This document shows, one piece after another, positions 1-6,018 of a stretch of DNA of 6,294 bases. Within the stretch, counting starts at the first letter, position 1. Each line of letters opens with the position of its first letter. Source of the stretch: Pseudomonadota bacterium (lineage in GTDB: Bacteria; Pseudomonadota; Gammaproteobacteria; Pseudomonadales; Pseudohongiellaceae); contig JADFOC010000169.1 in assembly GCA_022563075.1 (NCBI GenBank), positions 1 through 6,294 of the forward strand, in the 5' to 3' direction. The notes beneath the pieces are model-generated. The model ran no database searches, had not been told where the DNA came from, and worked only from the letters and a program-made list of their open reading frames with translations. Made by a program: the position numbers and the translations under genes.

Positions 1-196
1 TCATCGGCACCGCCACTACCAAGTTGATATAAGCTAGCGAAGTTGCTTCTCCGGTGAGATTCCACGCAATAATCGTGCGGGTCAGCATCTGTCCTTGCAT
101 GGCGAAGAAGAAGGCAACGTTGCCGAAGAATAACCAACGAAACTGAATGACTGAGAAAACGGCAAAGGCTCGGGGTTTGGCGGTTCCCGAATCCAT
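1..196 (-). CDS. MFS-type transporter, N-terminal fragment (runs off the window)
   Basis: The first 65 codons are visible, starting at ATG 196-194; the rest lies beyond the window edge. After a short polar N-terminus (MDSGTAKPRAFAVF) comes a hydrophobic stretch with the pattern FRWLFFGNVAFFFAMQGQML at residues 19-38, then TRTIIAWNLTGEATSLAYINLVVAVPM. An aromatic-rich first helix, then a 'W-x-L-T-G-x-A-x-x-L' loop and a second helix, is typical of the start of major facilitator transporters of the EntS/MFS_3-like group; this is family recognition by eye. The substrate cannot be told from this piece. The gene lies on the same strand as the glycerol operon but 263 bases downstream, so it may be a separate unit. 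ATG 196 has no Shine-Dalgarno at normal distance: AAGGAG at 220-225 is 23 bases upstream. An in-frame ATT at 209-211 would be 8 bases from that AAGGAG. The frame is open upstream to a TAA near position 290 with no ATG, GTG or TTG. Confidence 0.7.
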   Translation of the reverse strand, partial: MDSGTAKPRAFAVFSVIQFRWLFFGNVAFFFAMQGQMLTRTIIAWNLTGEATSLAYINLVVAVPM

Positions 197-219
197 GGTT
201 GAAGAGGAAATAGCGCGTG

Positions 220-243
220 CTCCTTGATTGTGCCCGAAGTATA
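220..243 (-). promoter_or_regulatory. Candidate -10 box and Shine-Dalgarno before the MFS gene
   Basis: The minus strand carries TATACT at 243-238 (5 of 6 matches to the -10 consensus) and AAGGAG at 225-220. I see no acceptable -35 hexamer at 16-18 bases upstream, so the promoter is weakly supported. The AAGGAG is a strong ribosome-binding motif, but it sits too far (23 bases) from the ATG at 196. It is well placed (8 bases) for an in-frame ATT at 211-209. Confidence 0.25.
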
Positions 244-383
244 GCTTAAACCTGTAGCCAGCGATCGGTTTAGGAGGGATGCAGTCACCGAATTATTGCC
301 AACAGATAGGCCTGGCTTGAAAATGAACGCACCGAGCGGTTTGCGGCCTCAGAGATGGATTTGCAAGCGATTGGATTGCGCTT

Positions 384-407
384 GGGTAGCCCTGGTGATG
401 CTAACCC
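384..407 (-). terminator. Possible operon-end hairpin (weak)
   Basis: On the minus strand GGGTTAGC is followed after 9 bases by GCTACCC. These pair over 7 base pairs with one bulged base, about 53 bases past the stop codon of the second permease. There is no U-run after the stem, so it does not meet the usual definition of an intrinsic terminator. It could be a 3'-end stabilising stem, part of a factor-dependent terminator, or chance. Confidence 0.25.
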
Positions 408-459
408 TCGTATAAAGACAAAGGGTTTGACGACGTACACAATTATAAGTGTCATGACT

Positions 460-1272
460 TTAAACCCTGCCAAGAGCGAACCCTTTGGCAATGTGATTGC
501 GCACAAAATAGATCACCAATGCACCAGGAATAATAGTAAGTACGCCGGCGGCGGCTAATACACCCCAGTCCATGCCGGAGGCAGACATGGTACGGGTCAT
601 CACCGCGGCGATCGGTTTGGCATCGGTTACGGTCAAGGTTCTAGCGATCAGCAGTTCCACCCAGGAGAACATGAAACAGAAGAAAGCGGCCACGCCGATA
701 CCCGAAGCGATGAGTGGCGTGAATATTTTAAGAAAGAATCTCGGAAACGAATAGCCATCTATATAGGCTGTTTCATCGATCTCTTTAGGAACCCCGGACA
801 TAAATCCTTCCAGTATCCACACCGCCAACGGGACATTAAACAGGCAATGCGCCAGCGCTACGGCAATGTGCGTATCGATCAAACCAAAGGCCGAATACAG
901 CTGAAAGTAAGGCAATACAAAAACTGCCGGCGGTGCCATGCGATTGGTGAGCAGCCAGAAAAAAAGATGCTTGTCGCCGAGAAATCGGTAACGGGAAAAC
1001 GCGTAAGCCGCCGGCAAGGCAACGCTGATCGAGATCAGAGTATTCATGACTACGTAAATGATTGAGTTGATGTAACCGTTGTACCAGGACGCGTCGGTGA
1101 AGATGGTTTTGTAGTTTTCAAATGTGAAGTTCTGCGGCCACAGACTGAAGGTAGACACTATTTCCTGATTAGTTTTGAAACTCATGTTGAGCAGCCAATA
1201 TATAGGCAATAGCAAGAACACAATATAGAGAATCAAGATAAACAGCCGAAGATAGTTTCCACGCCTGTTCAT
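460..1272 (-). CDS. glpQ: ABC glycerol importer, inner-membrane permease 2 (GlpQ type)
   Basis: A 270-residue permease subunit, about normal length for MalG/UgpE-like proteins. It is expected to pair with the neighbouring permease to form the channel of the importer. Hydrophobic segments lie near residues 8-30, 68-93, 103-125, 136-158, 187-210 and 238-257, giving six helices. The cytoplasmic EAA loop, which docks on an ATPase, is at about 166-186 (DETAYIDGYSFPRFFLKIFTP, with the central G at 173). The C-terminus, RNHIAKGFALGRV, is the classic ending of the sugar/polyol permease family. The start codon ATG (1272) overlaps the stop of the upstream permease as ATGA, implying translational coupling. 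The name glpQ follows the rhizobial GlpSTPQ nomenclature and is not E. coli glpQ, a phosphodiesterase. The substrate is inferred from glpD and glpK nearby. Confidence 0.88.
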   Translation of the reverse strand: MNRRGNYLRLFILILYIVFLLLPIYWLLNMSFKTNQEIVSTFSLWPQNFTFENYKTIFTDASWYNGYINSIIYVVMNTLISISVALPAAYAFSRYRFLGDKHLFFWLLTNRMAPPAVFVLPYFQLYSAFGLIDTHIAVALAHCLFNVPLAVWILEGFMSGVPKEIDETAYIDGYSFPRFFLKIFTPLIASGIGVAAFFCFMFSWVELLIARTLTVTDAKPIAAVMTRTMSASGMDWGVLAAAGVLTIIPGALVIYFVRNHIAKGFALGRV

Positions 1273-2159
1273 TGCCGACCACCACTTCTACCAGAACTGC
1301 TGTCGACATCGTAGCTAGTCATCACCGTATAAAAGACCCAGCACAGCAACAATATTATCAGGAAGTAGATGAGAGACATGGCGGCGGCCGGACCTAGATC
1401 GAACTGACCCAATGCCATCTGCACCAAATCGATGGATAGAAACGTGGTCGAATTGCCCGGCCCACCGCCAGTTACGACAAATGGCTCGGTATAGATCATG
1501 AACGAATCCATGAAACGCAGAAGTACGGCGATCAGCAGAACGCGCTTGATCTTCGGCAATTGTATGTAGCGAAACACCGCCCAACGGGAAGCGCCGTCGA
1601 TACGCGCTGCCTGATAGTAAACCTCGGGAATAGCCACCAGGCCCGAGTAACAAAGCAACACCACCAGGGATGTCCAATGCCATACATCCATGATGATCAG
1701 CGTTAACCAGGCATCAAGCGTGTCCTGCGTATAATTGTAGTCGATACCGATGCTGGCTAAGCCATGCCCGAGTAATCCAATATCGACGCGGCCAAATACT
1801 TGCCAGATGGTACCGACTACATTCCATGGAATTAACAATGGCAGGGCCATCAGCACCAGACATATCGATACACCAGGACCCCGTTTTGGCATTGCCAATG
1901 CAATGACTATTCCCAAGGGAATTTCTATGGCCAATATCAGCGTCGAAAATAACAGGGTCCTGCCCAGCGCATTGTGAAAGCGTTCACTCTTTAAAATTTC
2001 CTGAAACCACTCCGTACCCACCCAATAAAACTCATTGTTGCCGAAGGTGTCCTGCACCGAGTAATTAACCACGGTCATTAATGGAATGATGGCGTTGATG
2101 GCAACCAGCAGTAACACCGGCAGTACCATGAACCAAGCCTTGTTATTGGCAGTTTTCAT
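1269..2159 (-). CDS. glpP: ABC glycerol importer, inner-membrane permease 1 (GlpP type)
   Basis: A 296-residue permease of the MalF/UgpA-like class, about the usual length. Hydrophobic segments fall near residues 10-32, 67-90, 98-121, 150-176, 206-226 and 257-281, consistent with six helices. The EAA loop is at about 183-202 (starts QAARIDGASRW and ends in RYIQLP), the contact site for an ATPase. A further family hallmark is the TGGGPGNSTTFLS segment at 230-242 after the fifth helix. The start ATG (2159) lies 2 bases after the stop of the upstream ATPase gene with no clear ribosome-binding site, so translation is probably coupled. Its own stop overlaps the next permease start. The protein should form the heterodimeric transmembrane channel with the 460-1272 product. 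The name follows the rhizobial GlpSTPQ system; it is unrelated to the Bacillus GlpP antiterminator. Confidence 0.88.
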   Translation of the reverse strand: MKTANNKAWFMVLPVLLLVAINAIIPLMTVVNYSVQDTFGNNEFYWVGTEWFQEILKSERFHNALGRTLLFSTLILAIEIPLGIVIALAMPKRGPGVSICLVLMALPLLIPWNVVGTIWQVFGRVDIGLLGHGLASIGIDYNYTQDTLDAWLTLIIMDVWHWTSLVVLLCYSGLVAIPEVYYQAARIDGASRWAVFRYIQLPKIKRVLLIAVLLRFMDSFMIYTEPFVVTGGGPGNSTTFLSIDLVQMALGQFDLGPAAAMSLIYFLIILLLCWVFYTVMTSYDVDSSSGRSGGRQ

Positions 2160-2161
2160 AT

Positions 2162-3229
2162 TCAGGTGACGCCTAACAGATAAGAATTCTGAAATAAATT
2201 CAATTTCGAAGGATCGAACCAGATTCGGGGATTTTCGGGGATGGCGACCCCTTCCCTGACAATTATATTGACGTTGTGATCCCCTAATTTTGTGCGCACC
2301 ACGATATGCTTGCCTACATCTTCGACAGCCGTGACCTGTACCGCTATCCCACGATCATTGGAAAGTGTGATGTGTTCCGGACGAATCCCAATTTCGAGCC
2401 CGGTACGATTCAATTCGTAATCCTGCTGCAGGTCGATTGTATTTCCATCGACAACCGCTACAGATCCATCGACTGCACAGGGCAAGATGTTCATGCCGGG
2501 AGAACCGATAAATTTTCCAACGAATGTGTGTTGTGGTTTTTCAAACAGTTCCTGAGGTGTCCCAACCTGGACGATAGCTCCCTCATACATAACCATAACC
2601 TGATCTGCAAAAGTAAGCGCCTCGGTTTGATCATGGGTTACATAAATCATCGTATGTTGGAATTGCTGATGGATCCTCTTCAATTCGGTGCGCAGTTCCC
2701 ATTTCAAATGCGGATCGATTACAGTCAACGGTTCATCGAACAGAATGGCCTTCACATCGGTGCGCACCAGGCCGCGCCCCAAAGAGATTTTCTGCTTATC
2801 GTCTGCATTCAGACTTCGGGCCTTAAGATTAGCTATTTCTTCGAGTCCCAGGATCGCAAGTACCGACTGCACTCGGGAATCAATTTCAGTTTTCACTAGT
2901 CCCCGATTGCGTAACGGAAACGCCAGATTAGCGGCTACCGTCAGGGTGTCGTAGACCACGGGAAACTGAAACACTTGCGCTATGTTGCGTTGTTGCGGGC
3001 TAAGATCGGTGACATCGATTTCATCGAACAGAACTTTGCCTGCCGTGGGTTTGACCAACCCGGAGATGATGTTCAGCAGTGTGGTTTTTCCACAACCAGA
3101 TGGACCCAACAGGGCATAGGCACCGCCATCCTGCCAACATTGGCTTAAGTTGTTTACAACAAACCCGGCATCTTTGTGCTTCGATTGATGATAACGATGG
3201 GCAATTTCTTGAAATGTGATAGTGGCCAT
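2162..3229 (-). CDS. glpT: ABC glycerol importer, ATP-binding subunit 2 (GlpT type, degenerate signature motif)
   Basis: A 355-residue MalK/UgpC-like ATPase with an N-terminal nucleotide-binding domain and a C-terminal TOBE/OB regulatory domain from about residue 240. Walker A is GPSGCGKT at 42-49, the Q-loop Gln is about Q88 (VFQF), Walker B is AILFDE at 161-166 and the switch His is H199 in THD. The signature motif is not LSGGQ: the expected place reads LNADDKQKISLGRG at 140-153, so Ser and both Gly of the canonical motif are gone. Walker B Glu166 is present, so the subunit should still bind and possibly hydrolyse ATP when matched with an intact LSGGQ from its partner. This fits a heterodimer with the 3236-4318 product. 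The start ATG 3229 follows that gene's stop by 6 bases. The name follows the rhizobial system and is not the MFS glycerol-3-phosphate transporter GlpT of E. coli. Confidence 0.88.
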   Translation of the reverse strand: MATITFQEIAHRYHQSKHKDAGFVVNNLSQCWQDGGAYALLGPSGCGKTTLLNIISGLVKPTAGKVLFDEIDVTDLSPQQRNIAQVFQFPVVYDTLTVAANLAFPLRNRGLVKTEIDSRVQSVLAILGLEEIANLKARSLNADDKQKISLGRGLVRTDVKAILFDEPLTVIDPHLKWELRTELKRIHQQFQHTMIYVTHDQTEALTFADQVMVMYEGAIVQVGTPQELFEKPQHTFVGKFIGSPGMNILPCAVDGSVAVVDGNTIDLQQDYELNRTGLEIGIRPEHITLSNDRGIAVQVTAVEDVGKHIVVRTKLGDHNVNIIVREGVAIPENPRIWFDPSKLNLFQNSYLLGVT

Positions 3230-3235
3230 GACGAA

Positions 3236-4318
3236 TCATTGCCCACTGGCAGGCGCAGGAATTGAAACCAGGTTTTGCTTGGCATCGAATAACAGCACGT
3301 GTTGCGGTCGAATGAAAAATTTAACAATCGTATCAGTCGAAAAATCTTTAATGCCATGTAACAGTGCCACCCAGGGATTGCCAGCGAAATCGAAGTGCAC
3401 AAAACTCTCTGAACCAGACAGTTCGGTGACTGTCACTGAGCCACCTAACTCAATGTCATCGGTTCCGTTTCTTTGCAGGCTTAAATGATGCGGTCTGACC
3501 CCTAAGATGTATTCACCATCGACTGGCTGGACGTTAGGCAAGATGATGTTGCGACCCGAATCTGGAAACGCGAATTGACCGGCGTGGCAGATGATCGATG
3601 CCGTATTACATGGTGGGTCGGAAAAAATCCTGGCCGCTTTTAATCCGCAAGGATGCCGATATAACTCGAGTGTAGGGCCATATTGTTCGACCCTGCCTCG
3701 ATACATACAGGCGGTATTGCCACCCAATACCAGGGCTTCCGAGGGTTCCGTTGTCGCATATACCAGTACTGCCCCCATATCGGCGAACAAAGCGGGTAGT
3801 TCGGCGCGTAGTTCTTCCCGAAGTTTATAATCCAGATTTGCCAGAGGTTCATCCAGCAGTACCAGATCCGCTTCCTTGATCAATGCCCGTGCCAGAGCGA
3901 CGCGCTGTTGCTGCCCTCCAGACAAGGTCTCTGGTGTACGCTCTAACAACTCTGCAAGTTGCAGCAGTTCTGCGACTTCATTGACACGCCTGCGAATCTC
4001 GCTCCTGGTTTTGCCTGCTATCCGCAGTGGAGAGGCGATGTTTTCAAATACTGTGAGAGTCGGATAATTAATGAATTGTTGATAGACCATCGCCACATTG
4101 CGCTTTTGCACCGGCACACCCAATACCGAAGTACCATCGAATAAAATAGTACCGGAGTCGGGTTTGTCCAATCCCGCCATCAGTCGCATTAGTGATGTTT
4201 TGCCTGCTAAGGTGGCGCCAAGTAAGATGTTTAGTTCTCCCCGCTGCAGGGAAAGACTCACATCATCTACATAAATCTCATCACCAACTTTGTGTGAAAC
4301 ATTCTGCAGCTCAAGCAT
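3236..4318 (-). CDS. glpS: ABC glycerol importer, ATP-binding subunit 1 (GlpS type, H-loop His missing)
   Basis: A 360-residue MalK-like ATPase. Walker A is GATLAGKT at 34-41, a divergent but valid GxxxxGKT; the Q-loop is VYQQF at 78-82; the signature LSGGQ is intact at 132-136; Walker B is DLVLLDE at 151-157; the D-loop is NLD at 161-163. The usual THD of the H-loop reads TTE at 189-191, so Thr190 stands where the switch His belongs. The C-terminal part (from about 235) is a TOBE/OB-like domain with ILGVRPHHLSL at 271-281. The loss of His here is complementary to the loss of LSGGQ in the next gene, arguing that the two are obligate partners rather than alternatives. The gene starts 25 bases after the glpD stop and has its own ribosome-binding site. 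Assignment to GlpS is by motif pattern and context. Confidence 0.88.
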   Translation of the reverse strand: MLELQNVSHKVGDEIYVDDVSLSLQRGELNILLGATLAGKTSLMRLMAGLDKPDSGTILFDGTSVLGVPVQKRNVAMVYQQFINYPTLTVFENIASPLRIAGKTRSEIRRRVNEVAELLQLAELLERTPETLSGGQQQRVALARALIKEADLVLLDEPLANLDYKLREELRAELPALFADMGAVLVYATTEPSEALVLGGNTACMYRGRVEQYGPTLELYRHPCGLKAARIFSDPPCNTASIICHAGQFAFPDSGRNIILPNVQPVDGEYILGVRPHHLSLQRNGTDDIELGGSVTVTELSGSESFVHFDFAGNPWVALLHGIKDFSTDTIVKFFIRPQHVLLFDAKQNLVSIPAPASGQ

Positions 4319-4326
4319 TTAGAAAA

Positions 4327-4331
4327 TCCCT
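4327..4331 (-). promoter_or_regulatory. Ribosome-binding site of the first ATPase gene
   Basis: AGGGA on the minus strand lies 8 bases before ATG 4318, in the 25-base gap after glpD. It is the clearest Shine-Dalgarno in the operon. It supports this start and shows that the transporter genes have an independent translation entry, while the three genes after it appear coupled. Confidence 0.6.
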
Positions 4332-4343
4332 GGTATTCCATAC

Positions 4344-5837
4344 TCAACTGGTTGGAGATGACTGCGCTATATAGTTTGACAGGGAGGCACGATCTTTCTT
4401 ACTGAAGTGATATCCCAGTTTGGAACGACGCCAGAGAATATCATCAGCGGTCTTTGCCCATTCATGCGCACAAAGATAATCAACCTCGCGTTGATACAGA
4501 TTATGCCCAAACTTAATACCAAGATCACCGAGTCCGGTGGCATCACCGAGTATGTCAAAACTGAGTGTGCCGTAGCTCCTTTGCCATCGTGTAATAAGGT
4601 CTGGACCCAACCACGCATAGCGCGTTGCAATTTGTTGAAATAGACTCTCTGGCACCTCAAAATCACCACCTGGAAGCCTGGCTTGGCGAGTCCAGGGAGC
4701 CATGATTCCAGGAAAAAACTGAGCTAGCTGGTTCACCACCTGCTCAGCCAGTACCCGGTAAGTAGTCACCTTGCCACCATAGACCGACAAGAAAGGGTGC
4801 TCTGTGGTGTCCAGTTCCAGGCGATAGTCTCTCGATACACGGCTCGAGTCTTTCGCCGGATCATCCACCAGTGGCCGTACCCCGGCGAAGGTGTGGACTA
4901 TGTTCGATCGCAATATTGATTTCTTGAAATATAGATTAACGATCGAGATCAGGTAGGTGATCTCTTTATTGGATATGCTGACATCATCCAGGTCGCCATC
5001 GAAATCCTGTTCGGTAGTACCGATCAAGGTAAATTCTTGCAAATAGGGAATGACAAAAATTATCCGTCCATCGTGATGCTGCAGCAAGTATGCCTGCTCG
5101 CCATCATGCATTCTTGGCACCACGATATGACTGCCTTTTACCAAGCGGATCTCATGAGGGACTGCTAACTCGGTCAGCTTTTTCAGCAGTGGGACTACCC
5201 ACGGACCCGTGGCATTCACGATGGCTTTGCAGCTAAGCTCGGTATCGACATCCTTGAGTTGATCGTGCAGGGTGACGCGCCAGCCTTGATCCGTCGAGGT
5301 GATTGCCGTGCACTCAGTTCTAGGTAATATCCTCGCTCCCTTACGGTGAGCCTGCAGCGCGTTTAATATCACCAGACGTGTGTCATCGACTTGTGCGTCC
5401 CAGTATTCAAATCCACGTTTAATCGCCGCATTGAGTGGGCTGTCTTTACCCATCCTGATGGAACGAGAACCTTTGAAACGATCTCGCTTGGCTAAATGGT
5501 CATACAACAGCAGGCCCGCACGCAGCATCCAGGTCTTGCGAGAATGGGGTAGCTGGGGAATGTGAAAAGCTATGGGCCTGATTATGTGTTGCGCAGCCTG
5601 AGCGAGTACTTCTCTCTCTATCAGCGACTTGCGAACCATTCGGAACTCATAGTGTTCCAGGTAGCGCAATCCTCCATGAATAAGTTTGGAACTGGCAGAT
5701 GAGGTGGCGGCGGCAAGATCCGATTTTTCGCACAGCACCACATCCAGGCCACGCCCCGCCGCATCGGCGGCGATTCCTACGCCATTTACTCCTCCACCGA
5801 TTACCAGCAGGTCATGAACCGATTGTGATTGAGTCAC
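4344..5837 (-). CDS. glpD: Aerobic glycerol-3-phosphate dehydrogenase (FAD, quinone-linked)
   Basis: A 497-residue flavoprotein that oxidises sn-glycerol-3-phosphate to dihydroxyacetone phosphate at the inner membrane and passes electrons to quinone. It matches E. coli GlpD (about 501 residues) over its whole length by eye. The FAD-binding Rossmann motif is VIGGGVNGVGIAADAAGRG at about 12-30. The conserved TSSASSKLIHGGLRYLEHYEF block is at 45-65, ATGPWV at 209-214, KGSHIVVPR at 234-242, GVRPL at 319-323, SRDY at 335-338 and GGKVTTYR at 354-361. The last blocks hold the Arg and Lys residues that line the substrate site in the family. The C-terminal helical domain is complete and ends in LSNYIAQSSPTS. 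The start is a GTG at 5837 directly preceded in frame by TAA, so no longer protein is possible. No good Shine-Dalgarno precedes it. It is the first gene of the operon, divergent from glpK, with which it forms the pathway. Confidence 0.97.
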   Translation of the reverse strand: MTQSQSVHDLLVIGGGVNGVGIAADAAGRGLDVVLCEKSDLAAATSSASSKLIHGGLRYLEHYEFRMVRKSLIEREVLAQAAQHIIRPIAFHIPQLPHSRKTWMLRAGLLLYDHLAKRDRFKGSRSIRMGKDSPLNAAIKRGFEYWDAQVDDTRLVILNALQAHRKGARILPRTECTAITSTDQGWRVTLHDQLKDVDTELSCKAIVNATGPWVVPLLKKLTELAVPHEIRLVKGSHIVVPRMHDGEQAYLLQHHDGRIIFVIPYLQEFTLIGTTEQDFDGDLDDVSISNKEITYLISIVNLYFKKSILRSNIVHTFAGVRPLVDDPAKDSSRVSRDYRLELDTTEHPFLSVYGGKVTTYRVLAEQVVNQLAQFFPGIMAPWTRQARLPGGDFEVPESLFQQIATRYAWLGPDLITRWQRSYGTLSFDILGDATGLGDLGIKFGHNLYQREVDYLCAHEWAKTADDILWRRSKLGYHFSKKDRASLSNYIAQSSPTS

Positions 5838-6018
5838 TTACAAATATCTGAAAACGTACAATGCATGCTTGGTGCCTCGACCAAGGTTTAGTCGAGGCGC
5901 TCGAGTAGTTAGTGTAACATGGCAGCCCAGTGGTTATTAGCATAGACAAAAAACATTCCAATTACATCAAGCTACGAAGTGAATGCAAGTAGCGCTTCAC
6001 CCATCGAGACGTTAATAC
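5838..6018. promoter_or_regulatory. Divergent glpD-glpK regulatory region
   Basis: These 181 bases separate the two divergent starts and must hold the promoters for both the operon and glpK, because there is no other upstream space for them in the window. I could not find a -35/-10 pair good enough to place either promoter. Visible structure is a nested set of inverted repeats at 5868-5904. Near glpK there are two short, overlapping 5-base repeats: GCTAC/GTAGC at 5971-5993 and GTGAA/TTCAC at 5979-6000. Co-regulation of uptake, kinase and dehydrogenase from this site, for example by a GlpR-like repressor, is an inference; no good copy of the E. coli GlpR consensus is apparent. Confidence 0.6.
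5868..5904. repeat. Three overlapping inverted repeats between glpD and glpK
   Basis: Repeat A is CTTGGT (5868-5873), 6-base loop, ACCAAG (5880-5885). Repeat B is GCCTCGAC (5874-5881), 9-base loop, GTCGAGGC (5891-5898), perfect over 8 base pairs and extendable by a G-U and a G-C pair. Repeat C is TCGAG (5892-5896), 3-base loop, CTCGA (5900-5904). The loop of A is most of the left arm of B, and C reuses the right arm of B, so A plus C excludes B. No U-run follows on either strand, so it is not a standard terminator. The set ends 30 bases before the glpD start codon. It may be a protein operator built on repeated CTCGA half-sites, or a structured leader. Confidence 0.6.

Larger units (their letters stand above)
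197..459. other. Intergenic gap between the second permease and the MFS gene
   Basis: I find no convincing gene in this 263-base gap. The only minus-strand reading frame of any length, continuing about 56 residues from an ATG near 455, has a polar, Ser/Arg-rich second half and resembles no family I know. In particular it is not the short two- to three-helix membrane protein usually encoded after GlpQ-type permeases. The gap does contain a bulged GC-rich hairpin (384-407), a perfect TATAAT on the minus strand at 442-447 without a matching -35 box, and a TATACT/AAGGAG pair before the MFS gene. Confidence 0.6.

Noticed and set aside
328..345. Short stem CGC..ACC/GGT.GCG followed by TTCATTTT on the minus strand, considered as a terminator
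   Set aside because: The stem has only short arms with a two-base bulge and an interrupted T-run; weaker than the 384-407 hairpin and likely chance.
442..447. Perfect TATAAT on the minus strand just after the second permease, considered as a promoter for the MFS gene
   Set aside because: The only -35-like sequence (TTGGCA) is 20 bases upstream, too far, and the MFS start is about 245 bases away; an AT-rich hexamer alone is not enough.
285..506. A 73-codon minus-strand frame spanning the end of the second permease and the gap, considered as the missing small membrane protein
   Set aside because: Its hydrophobic part is mostly the permease C-terminus read in another frame. The remainder is polar, and it lacks the two or three helices and motifs expected of that protein.
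262..620. GCGATCGGTTT occurs twice (near 261 and 605)
   Set aside because: An 11-base match, one copy inside the permease coding sequence, with no extended similarity around it; no sign of a mobile element or designed repeat.
1315..1683. A 122-codon minus-strand open frame inside the first permease gene
   Set aside because: It is an alternative frame of the permease, whose own frame shows helices and a clear EAA loop; the alternative product is rich in Arg and Gly with no family resemblance.
2306..2899. A 197-codon open frame on the plus strand opposite the second ATPase gene
   Set aside because: It is antisense to a strongly conserved ABC ATPase, and its translation shows no recognisable domain or credible start context; it is best seen as a shadow of the minus-strand gene.
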